Under the pieces are notes generated by a model that worked only from the letters and a program-made list of their open reading frames with translations, made no database searches and was not told the origin of the DNA. A DNA stretch of 64,000 nucleotides from Rotaria socialis (Eukaryota; Rotifera; Eurotatoria; Philodinida; Philodinidae), in contig CAJNYU010003282.1 of the NCBI GenBank assembly GCA_905331475.1, positions 1-64,000 on the forward strand. Direction: 5' to 3'. Position numbers and translations under genes: made by a program. Within the stretch, counting starts at the first letter, position 1, and every line of letters begins with the position of its first letter. Of the stretch, positions 63,640-64,000 are shown one piece after another.

Positions 63640-64000
63640 ATGCATTCATATCGTATATCACTGATTTTACTTCATTTATGTAGTTCATTGTGTTATGCTC
63701 CTCATCTTATTGTACATGTAAAATATCTTAGATTTTATTCTGTTTCTTTTCAAACAAAATTAGCTCATATTATCTATTGGTGTAATTATAGTCTATTCGT
63801 TATTTTAATGTTAAGTTGGTGTATTTATGTTGTGTATCGAAAACAAACGCCATGGCAAGTCATACAAGCATCAGGGTATTTATGCATTGCTAAATTGATT
63901 TATACAACATTGGACGTAACAACAAGAATACTTTTAAGATACAATACTATTGTAATTGCGTCTGACTGCATACATATTATTATATTATTTTCGGCTATTT
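63640..64000 (+). CDS. Four-transmembrane hypothetical protein, paralogue (cut by window edge)
   Basis: Open frame of 120 codons running off the right end, starting MHSYRISLILLHLCSSLCYA. Hydrophobic segments at ~5-25, ~45-68 and ~80-98 and the start of a fourth (DCIHIIILFSAI) align in order with the protein at 62224-62715. Shared positions include RISLI-LH near the start and an ASG in the third segment (QASGYLCIAKLI and RASGILLIGELL). A tandem duplication is inferred. The function is unknown. Confidence 0.65.
   Translation, partial: MHSYRISLILLHLCSSLCYAPHLIVHVKYLRFYSVSFQTKLAHIIYWCNYSLFVILMLSWCIYVVYRKQTPWQVIQASGYLCIAKLIYTTLDVTTRILLRYNTIVIASDCIHIIILFSAI

Overview
The window is nuclear DNA of a small-genome invertebrate, most likely a bdelloid rotifer (inference). 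It is AT-rich. Genes are split by many GT-AG introns of about 50-57 bp, with a minority of introns of 0.2-1.8 kb. The conserved proteins are animal-type: USP40, ANKZF1/Vms1, SMC6, LITAF and mitochondrial GCSH. Several start codons sit directly behind a splice acceptor, which fits spliced-leader trans-splicing. I could run no homology search, so family names rest on motifs and alignment by eye. Exon chains were checked by reading-frame continuity across every junction. Splice coordinates may be off by 1 base in two places (near 37356 and 56060).

Layout. 1-14 kb is repeat-rich. It holds one RING/TRAF-type exon (-) and then nested mobile DNA: two ~880 bp direct repeats, a small TA-flanked inverted-repeat element, a large foldback with ~870 bp arms, a second foldback built from inverted arrays of ~15 bp units, and two copies of a tRNA-derived SINE-like element, each bounded by a target-site duplication. 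14-21.5 kb carries a 2H-phosphoesterase-like gene, a decayed gene, a snapback palindrome, two identical tRNA-Glu(UUC) genes and a LITAF-domain gene. 21.6-43.4 kb is the gene-dense core: USP40-like (-), GCSH (-), ANKZF1/Vms1 (+), SMC6 (-) and an unrecognised coiled-coil/basic protein (+). 43.6-46 kb has two small low-complexity genes. A 790 bp assembly gap at 46.5-47.3 kb is bordered by short repeats.

49-61.2 kb is one long 12-exon minus-strand gene. Its C-terminal half carries two MISP/AKAP2-like motifs, and it has unusually long introns. The right end has a four-TM membrane protein gene and a diverged tandem paralogue cut by the window edge. Between them lies a G-homopolymer next to a 10-N gap.

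The core genes serve general cell functions: deubiquitination, ribosome-associated quality control at ANKZF1/Vms1, the SMC5/6 genome-stability complex and glycine cleavage. They do not form an operon-like system. The strongest candidates for something undescribed are the SINE-like family, with one full-length and one 5'-truncated copy, and the two foldback elements that host them.
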